From contig OW285196.1 in the NCBI GenBank assembly GCA_935421135.1, positions 744,001-808,000 on the forward strand: 64,000 nt of DNA, in the 5' to 3' direction. Positions within the stretch are counted from its first letter, which is position 1. Each line of letters begins with the position of its first letter. The stretch is from Bugulina stolonifera (taxonomy: Eukaryota > Bryozoa > Gymnolaemata > Cheilostomatida > Bugulidae). Of the stretch, positions 54,401 through 64,000 are shown one piece after another. The position numbers and the translations under genes are program-made. A model generated the notes under the pieces. The model did no database searches and was not told the origin of the DNA. It was given only the letters and a program-made list of their open reading frames with translations.

Positions 54401-57400
54401 AAAGCGCTGCTTCGTTCCATATAAAACTTTTGTTAGTTGACTGGTAAATAATTAGATAATCATATGAAATATCTTATATGTATTAGATATAAACGTTCAG
54501 ATATAAACATTTAGATATAAACAGGGGAGAGGATTCATTAAGGCAAATGATAAGGTGCTTGAGAATCACTTCATTTATTCCTGAATAAATGGCATTTGAA
54601 AAACTATCATCTCCCGGATGGAAGTGGAATGTGACAGTATTTATAATTCGATACACTACTTCATAAAAATTCGAGAAGAGACTAGGTTTTAGGATTCAAG
54701 TGATTTTTAATCTAAAAATTCTATTAACTTTTATATCTGCAAGTTATATGATTGCAATAGTTTCAATTGTTACTCCGCAACTGTTCATAGTTTATAATAT
54801 GCATTTCAATAAATGATGAGCAGAAAACTAATAATTTCTAATATTAATGTGGAATGCATTGTACATGAATGTAAGCGTATATGGGTTGTGTACAAGTGAA
54901 ATTAACAACTGGTAGGGAGTTATGTTTCCATTAATGAAATAATACCATGAGTAGATAACTTTTAGTATGAACTTGACATTGAGTTATGGGGGAGTTGATC
55001 GGAATGTAGTTAGTAGTTGTGTAGACTGTGTGTTGAGCTGGACTGTTAGTACAGTGCTAGCTAGCTGAACGACTATTACTAAGAAACTAGTACATGGGAA
55101 GGTAGGTAGTATGACTGACTAGTGACTGGAATTTTATTTCATAGATTTATTATAAACAAAAACTATTATGTGCATTTACAAATCTAATCTCGAACACGAC
55201 TTGCAAGACAACCTGAGACAAGACTCAAGATTTCTCGAGTCTCGTTCCATCTCTGCTCCCGGACAAGATTAAGTTATTGAGTCTCGTTCCATCTCTGCTC
55301 CCGGACAAGATTAAGTTATTGAGTCTCGTTCCATCTCTGCTCCCGGACAAGATTAAGTTATTGAGTCTCGTTCCATCTCTGCTCCCGGACAACATTAAGT
55401 TATTGAGTCTCGTTCCATCTCTGCTCCCAGACAACATTAAGTTATCGAGTCTCGTTCCATCTCTGCTCCCGGACAACATTAAGTTATTGGCCAGAAAAGC
55501 TTCCGGTGTTAAATTGTGGAGTTGGATTTTGGAATCCATAACTACGAATTAAGTTCCAGGTGTCAGTTTTAATATTGTTCACAAATTCTCAAGGTGAAGG
55601 TCATTTACCACTAAGTGATTGGAGCTTAGCAATTAAACCAGATCATTTTGACATCACAACATATCATATCTGATAAACCCTAGTTATTGAGAGGCAGGTA
55701 CAACTTTGTGCCTGTTGGCCATAGCCCAGGGTCCTTCAGTAAATGTCAGATGGAGAAGTTGTCTTTTCCATTACACATGGTGTCACTCCACAATCACAAA
55801 CAAAAATCGAAGGCTACATGAAATTGTGCCATATTGCACATAACAGGTTAATGAGTGGGTAATTTAGTTATTGTCAGCCATTATAAGCACAATGTATCAA
55901 TAAGGGTATCGTATAAATGTATCAACAAGGGGATCATATCAATGTATCAACAAGGGTATCATATCAATGTATCAACAAGGTATCATTTCAATGTATCAAC
56001 AAGGGTATCATATCAAATGTATCAAAAAGGGTATCATATCAAGGTACTTGTTGTATTTAGCTGCAAAACCCTCAGGAGTTGAGAAATACCACCTCTTAGT
56101 AGATGTTAGTAATGTTTAGAGGTGGATCTATCTATTGGGATGGATGATGAACTGCAGCTTATATGGTATGGCTTGCTGAGTGGGCGAGGTAAACAGGGGG
56201 AGGTAAGCAGGGGGAGGTAAACAGGGGGAGGTAAACAGGGGGAGGGAGGGAGAGAAGATAACTCGATTGGAGATTGTCGTTCTCATGTTCGCAACTAAAC
56301 TGATTTATTTGTTGATCTAAAGTACAATGAATGAACTGTGGTGGTGGTGGACAACTCCACAGTCACATTACAACTCCATTACAGCACCAATCATGTGTAC
56401 TAACAGTAGATACATGTAGGTAGGCAATACTCACCGAGAGAGAGGGAGGCTGGGCCAATGTAGGGGAGAGTAGAGGAGTCCTTGGTGAGCTGGGAGTTAA
56501 GCTAGCCTGTGGAGACTGGGGTACACTGCCAGCACCCGCTGCACTCACTGATGACATGTCCTCGGCGCTCAAGCTATTCTCCATCATAGATGTCTCCACT
56601 GCATCCTCGTAACACACTGGATGGTATGTCTGTAACACAGGGCAGGCAGAGTAGAGTAGCTACAGATGGAGCTAATGGACAACCTACGCTCATATAGGTA
56701 TGTATGGACTGCAGCCAGTGGAGGAGTAAACCTAGAGACAAGTAGACCTAGAGACAAGTAGACCTAGAGACAAGTATACCTAGAGACAAGTAGACCTAGA
56801 GACAAGTAGACCTGGAGACAAGTAGACCTAGAGACAATTAGACCTAGAGACAAGTAGACCTAGAGACAAGTAGACCTAAGGAGGTGTGTACAGTGTGCAA
56901 TTGACACTTACCTTATTCTCAATTCTAACAGCCTCTTTCAGATGCCATTCCTCCTCATCGTCATCCCAGAATCTCTCAAATGGTTCGAGACAAACACAGC
57001 AGCTCTGTAACACAACTTAATATCATGAACATATTGCATTTAACAACATATTTGATAGTACTATGCTCACGGCGTATGTATTACTTACATCATTGATATC
57101 AGTACCGCTAGCCTTGGGGCAGTGCAAAGCATCAGGGTGGAGGCCCGCACCCCCTACAACTGTAGAGGATGATGTCCCTTGCTCAGACTGTGTGTTGAGG
57201 AAGATGTTTGACTCTGTTATATCTGTCTGTTCATAGTTTATCCAGTCCTACAAATGAACCACTTACATGTAGACTGGTGAACCACTTACATGTAGACTGA
57301 TGAACCACTTACATCATGTAGACTGGTGAACCACTTACATGTAGACTGGTGAACCACTTATATGTAGACTGGTGAACCACTTACATGTAGACTGATGAAC

Positions 57401-60400
57401 CACTTACATGTAGACTGATGAACCATGGTCTGGAGTTACTGAGCACACCGTGTCTCTTTCCCTTCTCCTTGGTGTTCTGTCTAAAGTGCCAGTCAAGGTG
57501 ATTGCTATACTTGGACTCGTCAGACTGTAAGAATCTGAGTCCACAAGTGGAGCACTGGTTACCAGTATATAGTCGTTGTATTACACCATTGTACTTTCTA
57601 CAATATGTGATATATAGTCCCTGTACTATACATTATAATATGTACTATATAATGTGATGCAGCCCTTGTATTCAAGTAGCCTGGGTCAAACGATAATCCA
57701 GCAAAATTACTGGCCGACAAGTCATTCAAGCTCATAAAAATGCTTGAACACAAAGTTCTAATCTGTCGCCGATTTCATACCCACGGGGCAAGAAGTAGCC
57801 GACAGAGAGAGAGTGGGAGAGAGAGATGTAGACTCACTGTTGCAGCAGCGATTGGGAGAGAGAGGTAAGGTCAGGTATCTTGTCCATTCTATCCACTTCC
57901 TCCTTTTTACTTATGATACCGTGTGCTAGTAGTTTACTGAACAACGAGTTTATGTCTACTGGTGGTGCAGCAGCAGCAGCACTAGGTGTACCTACAACAG
58001 TATATATACACATGTATAGACAGCGCATATACACATGTATAGACAGTATATATACACATGTATAGACAGTGCATATACACATGTATAGACAGTATAATAT
58101 ATACACATATATAGACAGTATATATACACATGTATAGACAGTATATATACACATGTATAGACAGTATATATACACATGTATAGACAGTATATATACATGT
58201 ATAGACAGTATATATACACATGTATAGGCTATGTGCACCTTACTGACACTATAATAATAAGCCGGGTGTGCATTGTAGCCTGAGATTAAACTCACCGGAT
58301 GCATGTGGGCTGTTAGCCTGGGCACCACTATGTCTGTAGTCAACATCCTGCTCTGGCTGCTGGAATGCTGCAGGGGGCCTAGTGAAGTCTGGTTTGGATC
58401 TGGGATCTCTAGGGGGTGCACCTGGATGACGTGGACCTCCAGGATAGTCAGACTGTAAACCCCTGAACCCATCAGGTGGAGGGAGTAGGGGAGGAGGCAC
58501 TCTGAAGTTCTGCTGGCGTATGGCAGGTCTGGTGTATCTACCCCCATGAGGTCTTGCCCTGTCTGTGGTAGAGAGAGGAAAAACACATTGAATACACGTA
58601 GACCTGTCGTTGTAGATGTTAACCCTCTATTACATGGTCAAAGGGGCATAATATACATGTAGATACACTGGTCTACAGACACACTGGTTTGCATAAGTAC
58701 ATTCACTTATTCACCTGTGACACTGTATATATACATATACATGTATATATACAGTAGTGTACTCACCGAAGAAGGGTGGTCTAGGAGGGTGTAGTAATGG
58801 CATTACATGCTGTGATTCTCCACCAGATGGCATGTCTGGTGTGGGAAGCAGCCCACCTAAAGCATATGATATGTATACACACTACTTAATACACCTAAAG
58901 CATATGATATGTATACACACTATTTAATACACCTAAAGCATATGATATGAATACACGCTACTTAATACAGGGAACGAGAAAGTCTTTCCTTTAGAAATGT
59001 CATAAACTTTACCAATTTCTGACTTGCCATTGTTTCAAAATGAATTAAAAAATTAATTATATTCTGCGCACTGTACATGGTCAAGGTAGGTTAACACAAG
59101 AGAGTATGTACATTATAATTGTACATATATGTACATATGCCGTCAATTCTATCGTCGGTGCCTGTTACTGAGTGTTAATGTATGGTAATAAAACTAAACT
59201 TTAACTCTATGTAACTCTAACAAGTATTACGTTTGTATGTAAGTGTATTTATAATTACACTGAAGAAATCGGATGCCACCAGCAGCTAATAACCACGTAA
59301 TAGCTCTTTGCAATATTCAAGTCCAAAACAATTCATTCTTGGAATCCTAATTATCTTTCTGTGACAGAGCGGATAACTCTGACTACATGCACATAGTAGT
59401 TCACTAAACAAGCCTATCGGTACGAAAGGAATAACACTACCCTATCCTGACAAGCAACACCATGCTGGTACGTCTGCAGGGAAAGTGTCCAATTAGTTTC
59501 AACCAATCACCTTTGACACTCCCACTGCGTAACAGCATGCTGCTTCTATTAGTTGTCTTTATGCACCATCAATGCCATTACATGATATATGCTAGGCACT
59601 GTAGAGATACATACCCCGTACAGGAGGTCTCGGGGGTGGTGACAGAGCCCGACTTGGATTACCAGCCTTTAGTGTTGAACCGTAGCTAAGGGAGGGACTA
59701 GGTTCATCAGGGCAAATCTCACCAAGTATCTTAACCTCTGGTACAGGACCATTCAGGCGTACCTCTCTCATTTTACCTCCTGCAAGACATTGACTGTATA
59801 TACTACACTACTACACTCTACAACCTCCAGTAAGACATTGACTGTATATACTACACTACTACACTATACTACCTCCAGTAAGACATTGACTGTATATACT
59901 ACACTATACTACCTCCAGTAAGACATTGACTGTATATACTACACTACTACACTATACTACCTCCAGTAAGACATTGACTGTATATACTACACTACTACAC
60001 TATACTACCTCCAGTAAGACATTGACTGTATATACTACACTACTACACTATACTACCTCCAGTAAGACATTGACTGTATATACTACACTACTACACTATA
60101 CAACCTCCAGTGAGACATTGACTGTATATACTACACTACTACACTATACTACCTCCAGTAAGACATTGACTGTATATACTACACTACTACACTATACTAC
60201 CTCCAGTAAGACATTGACTGTATATACTACACTACTACACTATACAACCTCCAGTGAGACATTGACTGTATATACTACACTACTACACTATACAACCTCG
60301 GAGCTACAGGATTATATAGTAGGGGTGCTCTTACTCACCTATCTTAACTGTTCTTGGTGGACCTTGAAAATTTACTTCATACGCTTTTCCGTCTATCATA

Positions 60401-61954
60401 ACTTCCATTCCTGGGCCACCAAATGCGAGCATGTGAGATCTGAGTCCAATCTTCACTCTGAGTGGATGTTCCATGGGAACCATGAATGCCATGTCGTCTA
60501 TTAATATCTCTCTGGGAGGTCCATTGAATCTGTGACAGTACATTATACTACTGTAAGGTATACTATATACATACTGTAAGGTATACTATACACGTACTGT
60601 AAGGTATACTATACACATACTATAAGGTATACCATACACGTACTGTAAGGTATGATGAGGCATACATAAAGTATAACATACCTGATACCATGTACTTTAC
60701 CGTCTATAACCACCATAGGGGCGGGGCCACCAAACTTAAGCTTACACGATTGCCCGTCTATGAGGATCTCACGTGGTGGAGCCTCAAACACCACACGATG
60801 CCGCCTTCCTCCGATATACACGTCATACGAAGGCCCACCAAACTGGCCCACAACACGGCCATCTACCAGGAACCTGTTGGTGTGACCTGGAACACACGTC
60901 GACTGGTATATTAGCTGTGAACACATATCGTCACAGTTACATTTGTGTAACCGTACTATAATGGGGAGTCTAGCTGATGTGGGCTCTGACTCAAACAGTA
61001 GCTAGAGGGCTCATAAGTAAGAATGAACACATAGAGCATATATACTCACTTTCTACTTGCACAATAGCCTTAGCATCACCTATATTGATTTCTAAAGGTG
61101 GAGCGTCATACCGAACATCCATCTACAAGAGAAACCACGACTAGCAACTACACTATTACTGCAAGGTATGTGAGTGTGGGTATGTGCACAAATGATACTG
61201 TGCTTTGCCATTTGGCAACTCCATGCTCAAAGCACACCATCAGCTCCCGTGTTTAAAACTACCTTCGTGGAGACTAGAGATTTCTTAGTTACCACTAGCA
61301 GCATGGGAGGCGGTTGTAACTTGCCTGTTATATAATTCAACAGCACACCGCTACTTTGTATGTGGTACACAAGAGAGAATACAACACTGACATCTAGTGT
61401 GAACCAGGGGAGGTAACTTTCATGGAGTCACTCTACTGGATGAACCACTCTACTGAATGAACCACTCTATTGAATGAACCACTCTACTGAAGGAACCACT
61501 CTACTGAATGAACCCCTCTACTGAATGAACCACTCTATAGAATGAACCACTCTACTGAATGAACCACTCTATAGAATGAACCACTCTACTGAATGAACCA
61601 CTCTACTGAATGAACCACTCTACTGAATGAACCACTCTACTGGATGAACCACTCTAATGTGAACAAAACTGTCTCAGAGGTTTAAAGCATGGAAATCTAG
61701 CAATGGTTATGTGTTATCGAAGGGAGTGAGTACCTGGTATCCATCTAGCCAGAAGTTGGCAGGTGCTCCCTGGTAGAATATGGTGTGTTTGACCCCAGCC
61801 AAGTACCAGTCTCGTACCGGCTCACCTATCTTATAGTAACACTTGCCGTCTATCAGTAGCTCTCTGTTCTCCTTGTCAGCCTGTATTAGACACTCTCTTC
61901 CCCCCACTGCTATCTTGCGAGGCTTCATCCCCATCGTAAGCTCAAACGAGTGAC
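51433..61954 (-). CDS. PCF11: PCF11 cleavage and polyadenylation factor, 3' 17 exons
   Basis: mRNA 3'-end processing and transcription termination factor. Minus-strand exons: 61954-61734, 61122-61050, 60886-60682, 60529-60339, 59779-59615, 58856-58767, 58562-58296, 57991-57838, 57597-57408, 57247-57089, 57004-56912, 56629-56435, 54263-53819, 52618-52544, 52268-52049, 51944-51719, 51567-51433. All junction phases match (3104 nt, about 1034 codons with stop). In order: about 14 short 'FGGP..hhIDG' repeats, Pro/Arg-rich part (PPPRPPVR), a helix IN-LFSKLLAHGII, zinc finger 1 (QCSTCGLRF, NHLDWHF), DWINYE, zinc finger 2 (CCVCLEPFERFWDDDEEEWH, TYHPVCYED), an FDLLSGL/IKHEDDVKKEP segment and a Met/Pro-rich tail. 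Finger wording identifies PCF11. The N-terminal CID lies outside the window. Confidence 0.9.
52330..52500. repeat. Degenerate GTATAGTATATAGTGTA repeat in a PCF11 intron
   Basis: About 8 imperfect copies of AGTGTATAGTATATAGTGT between the exons at 52268 and 52544. Confidence 0.75.
52700..53805. repeat. 36-bp minisatellite, about 30 units, in a PCF11 intron
   Basis: Units contain AACAGGTAGAAGGTAGAGAG and GTACAAAGTATATACT. Two reverse frames are open for over 250 codons because the unit is 12 codons without stops. It starts about 20 bp after the donor of exon 54263-53819 but does not copy that donor. Confidence 0.93.
54264..56434. other. Large PCF11 intron (2.2 kb)
   Basis: Contains a 42-bp minisatellite (55225-55490, about 6 units with GAGTCTCGTTCCATCTCTGC), a 25-bp repeat (55890-56045, TGTATCAACAAGGGTATCAT) and AAACAGGGGGAGGT repeats (56185-56245). 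No exon is needed, since flanking phases agree. The rest shows nothing. Confidence 0.75.
55225..55490. repeat. 42-bp minisatellite, about 6 units
   Basis: Units GAGTCTCGTTCCATCTCTGC, TCCCGGACAA(G/C)ATTAAG, TTATT with very few differences. Confidence 0.92.
56725..56882. repeat. 16-bp minisatellite, about 10 units
   Basis: ACCTAGAGACAAGTAG repeats in a PCF11 intron. Confidence 0.92.
57253..57425 (-). repeat. 23-bp minisatellite copying a PCF11 5' splice site, about 7 copies
   Basis: On the minus strand the exon end reads TGGTTCATCAGTCTACAT|GTAAGTGG, and the unit TTCATCAGTCTACATGTAAG plus TGG repeats into the intron. Each copy carries an apparently good donor. The unit is 23 bp and contains TAA in frame, so later donors would break the protein. 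Confidence 0.88.
58000..58235. repeat. 21/22-bp minisatellite, about 10 units
   Basis: TATACACATGTATAGACAGTA repeats in the PCF11 intron between 57991 and 58296. Confidence 0.9.
58852..58970 (-). repeat. 38/39-bp tandem repeat copying a PCF11 3' splice site, 3 copies
   Basis: On the minus strand the acceptor ATATGCTTTAG|GTG of the exon at 58856 is present three times (also near 58895 and 58934), each with ATATCATATGCTTTAGGTG and TGTGTATAC context. Confidence 0.85.
58971..59614. other. Rest of a PCF11 intron
   Basis: AT-rich. Nothing beyond TACATATGTACATATG-type palindromes near 59120-59145. Confidence 0.5.
59785..60300 (-). repeat. 48-bp minisatellite, about 11 units, related to a 3' splice site
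   Basis: On the minus strand the acceptor of the exon at 59779 reads CAGTCAATGTCTTGCAG|GAGGTA. Array units read CAGTCAATGTCTTACTGGAGGTAG. The unit therefore contains the splice-site region with the AG destroyed. Confidence 0.88.
60545..60665. repeat. About 24-bp tandem repeat, 5 units
   Basis: TACTGTAAGGTATACTATAC with CACATAC/CACGTAC variants between two PCF11 exons. Confidence 0.85.
61425..61668. repeat. 17-bp minisatellite, about 14 units
   Basis: ACTCTACTGAATGAACC repeats in the PCF11 intron between 61122 and 61734. The rest of the intron (61123-61424) is not repetitive and holds no exon that I can support. Confidence 0.92.
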
Positions 61955-62029
61955 CTGTGAGTATATATAAATATGATACACATACATGTAGATAGACAGG
62001 CAGACTAACATGCTTACACTGCATACTAC

Positions 62030-62848
62030 ACACTCACTGCAGCAGATAGACACTGTATAGAGGTACTACTGAGTACTATATTATACTAATACACACTCAC
62101 TGCAGCAGATAGACACTGTATAGGTGTACTACTGAGTACTATATTATACTAATACACACTCACTGCAGCAGATAGACACTGTATAGGTGTACTACTGAGT
62201 ACTATATTATACTAATACACACTCACTGCAGCAGATAGACACTGTATAGAGGTACTACTGAGTACTATATTATACTAATACACACTCACTGCAGCAGATA
62301 GACACTGTATAGGTGTACTACTGAGTACTATATTATACTAATACACACTCACTGCAGCAGATAGACACTGTATAGGTGTACTACTGAGTACTATATTATA
62401 CTAATACACACTCACTGCAGCAGATAGACACTGTATAGGTGTACTACTGAGTACTATATTATACTAATACACACTCACTGCAGCAGATAGACACTGTATA
62501 GGTGTACTACTGAGTACTATATTATACTAATACACACTCACTGCAGCAGATAGACACTGTATAGGTGTACTACTGAGTACTATATTATACTAATACACAC
62601 TCACTGCAGCAGATAGACACTGTATAGAGGTACTACTGAGTACTATATTATACTAATACACACTCACTGCAGCAGATAGACACTGTATAGAGGTACTACT
62701 GAGTACTATATTGTACTACTACACACTCACTGCAGCAGATAGACACTGTATAGAGGTACTACTGAGTCCTATATTATACTAATACACACTCACTGCAGCA
62801 GATAGACACTGTATAGATGTACTACTGAGTACTATATTGTACTAATAG
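62030..62848. repeat. 63-bp minisatellite, about 13 units
   Basis: Units ACACTCACTGCAGCAGATAG, ACACTGTATAGAGGTACTAC, TGAGTACTATATTATACTAA. On the minus strand each unit shows CTGCTGCA|GTGAGTG, a donor-like site, but no exon that fits the phase of the PCF11 exon at 61954 was found here. Confidence 0.93.
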
Positions 62849-63260
62849 GGGAGAGCGGGGTAAGTTGGGACGCGGGGTAAGTTGGGACAGGGCTGTTTTG
62901 GGTATTATGAGACCCATTACATTTTTATGGTATGGACCAAAGGTTAGACCAACATAAATAAACATAACCCACTATTTTGTTTTTTAAGTTGGATAAATAT
63001 TTTTTTTGCAATTTGCAATAATGTAATATTTGCATGTTTGAGTAAATTTTTTTTTCTTGCCGAGTTTCTAATTTTTTTAATGAAAGAATGACTCCATAGT
63101 TTTGAAAATTTGCACATAGAGACTCTATAGCATCTAGTTAGAACAACTAAAGTTAAAATTAGCTCAAGTCAAAAATCTTAACAAAGAATTGTGTTTTGCA
63201 AAAAATCGGGAGTGTGGGGCAAGTTGGGACGCTGGAAGTGGGGCAATTTGGGACATCATT
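62849..63260 (+). repeat. Interspersed-repeat-like block with GGGGTAAGTTGGGAC motifs
   Basis: CGGGGTAAGTTGGGAC occurs twice at 62857-62889, and variants GGGGCAAGTTGGGAC and GGGGCAATTTGGGAC occur near 63215-63256, with AT-rich DNA between. The motif clusters mark the two ends of a roughly 0.4-kb unit. Type unknown. Confidence 0.5.
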
Positions 63261-64000
63261 TATAATAATAATTTATGTTTGTGGAATGATATGAATCCAA
63301 GATGACACTGTAGTTTCACCTTTTCTCTCACTAAAAATTGTTTGATGAATCTTGGATAGCATTTGACTTTGGTAAAGAACTCCAATCCTGTGTGGGGATG
63401 GCATTAATAATAATAATAATAATTATAGCTAGTATTGATATTACTGGTTGTAGAAACAGGTCAAACCTGACTCATTGCTATAACAGCTTCTGATCTCTGT
63501 TCTGTCCTCACTTTACTCATGACCCTGACAGCAGTAGCACCAACACAATGTATAAACTACATCCTTTTCCTACTCATACCTACACTTCGAACACGTTTCT
63601 ACGCCTTTTGAAACCCCCACCAGACCAACTAACACCATCAGGCAGCACCAAGCTAATAATTCGATAAATTATTAGGTATAATTTAGTTATAAAGTTTGGG
63701 GGATTCACTCTTTATTGTTCAAACTAGACAAGTAGGCTATATACATGTACACTCAATGTCTCTCCACACTTATTGTTACCCAACCCCAGTTGAACTACCA
63801 TCTTTGGTGAGAGTACCAAGGAATAGTTTAATCAAACATCATTGATAATCTATTTACAAAGTTATAGGTTTTCCATCTGTAAATATCCAATTTACCACTG
63901 TCCAAAACCCAGGAAAGGTAATTAGCACCAAGAGAAAGACGCAGGTTGGATCGACTCCATCTATTGAATGAGGCGGATTGACTACTATCGCCTGTGTCAT
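63261..64000. other. Right end of the window, no gene called
   Basis: Presumably intron or upstream DNA of PCF11. An (AAT)n tract lies at 63403-63425. A 48-codon minus-strand frame opens at the window edge (64000-63854) but has no support. Confidence 0.4.

Larger units (their letters stand above)
56435..57597 (-). other. PCF11: PCF11 zinc-finger exons (CLP1-binding region)
   Basis: Four exons encode KYNGVIQRLYTGNQCSTCGL with LDWHF (finger 1), RPWFISLHDWINYE, then SCCVC with EEEWHLKEAVRIENK and TYHPVCYED (finger 2). In PCF11 these two fingers flank the CLP1-binding segment. The exon at 57597-57408 is set by phase: only the acceptor at 57598 keeps the frame of the preceding exon. Confidence 0.88.
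59615..61954 (-). other. PCF11: PCF11 tandem 'GPP-x-x-h-x-IDG' repeat region
   Basis: Exons 61954 to 59615 encode about 14 units of 17-19 residues. Examples are PPREILIDGQSCKLKFGG, PAPMVVIDGKVHGIRFNG, PSYDVYIGGRRHRVVFEA and PGMEVMIDGKAYEVNFQG. Alternating hydrophobics suggest a beta-strand, turn, beta-strand per unit. A related Gly/Pro repeat region occurs in PCF11 of other animals as far as I recall. Confidence 0.7.

Noticed and set aside
62030..62848. Upstream PCF11 exon hidden in the 63-bp array (donor-like CTGCA|GTGAGTG)
   Set aside because: No acceptor and no PCF11-like residues; stops occur in the units. The preceding exon is more likely outside the window.
63854..64000. Short minus-strand frame open at the right edge
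   Set aside because: Only 48 codons, no recognised motif and no donor; could be chance.

Overview
The window is animal nuclear DNA. It is AT-rich, with spliced genes that have small exons and GT-AG introns (one GC-AG), tRNA-derived SINEs, foldback MITE-like elements, nested LTR retrotransposons and a very high load of minisatellites. An INF2-type formin, a PCF11 with both zinc fingers, a BEL/Pao-type Gag and a Ty3/gypsy element with a tRNA-Leu primer site all fit Metazoa. Many copies of TACATGTA-type palindromes and compact genes with minisatellite-packed introns made me think of a sponge or another early-branching marine animal. That last step is inference.

Layout. 1-1269: a GC-rich island, then a tRNA-derived SINE. 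1270-19887 (+): an inverted-formin (INF2-like) gene in 19 exons whose reading phase is consistent at every junction (model 1071 aa: DID, FH1, FH2, WH2/DAD). 21972-23938 (+): a 3-exon gene for a 173-aa protein with a doubly acylatable MGCxCC start. 24425-28732 (-): a 6-exon gene for a 258-aa secreted Cys-containing protein. 32255-35522 (+): a 5-exon gene for a 482-aa secreted Lys/Gly/Ser/Thr/Asp-rich protein with a TATA box. 36319-47970 (-): a decayed Ty3/gypsy element (162-bp LTRs, target duplication TACYG), split at 38170-44988 by a young element with 526-bp LTRs (target duplication GTGAC) that carries a BEL/Pao-type gag and a SAP-domain ORF but no pol. 48405-49290: a mosaic interspersed repeat that also occurs inverted near 20.4-20.9 kb. 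49373-50179: a solo LTR (target duplication ATAC). 51433-61954 (-): the 3' 17 exons of PCF11; its N-terminal CID exons would lie beyond the right edge.

The most unusual signal is that several minisatellites are built from splice junctions. The FH2 intron of the formin starts with 105 copies of its own 5' splice site at an exact 36-bp spacing with no indel (13231-17005). The unit is 12 codons, has no stop and keeps phase, so use of any of the 105 donors would leave the FH2 frame intact and insert a multiple of 12 residues after the GNFIN motif. Smaller tandem copies of splice junctions occur at formin exon 2 (2 donors), PCF11 (about 7 donors at one exon, 3 acceptors at another) and the secreted-protein gene (acceptor array). 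In two other arrays the copied acceptor has lost its AG. These look like different stages of one process that makes minisatellites from exon-intron boundaries.

All gene models were made by eye from splice consensus and phase. No transcript, alignment or database search was available. The two secreted proteins and the MGCxCC protein are not recognised.
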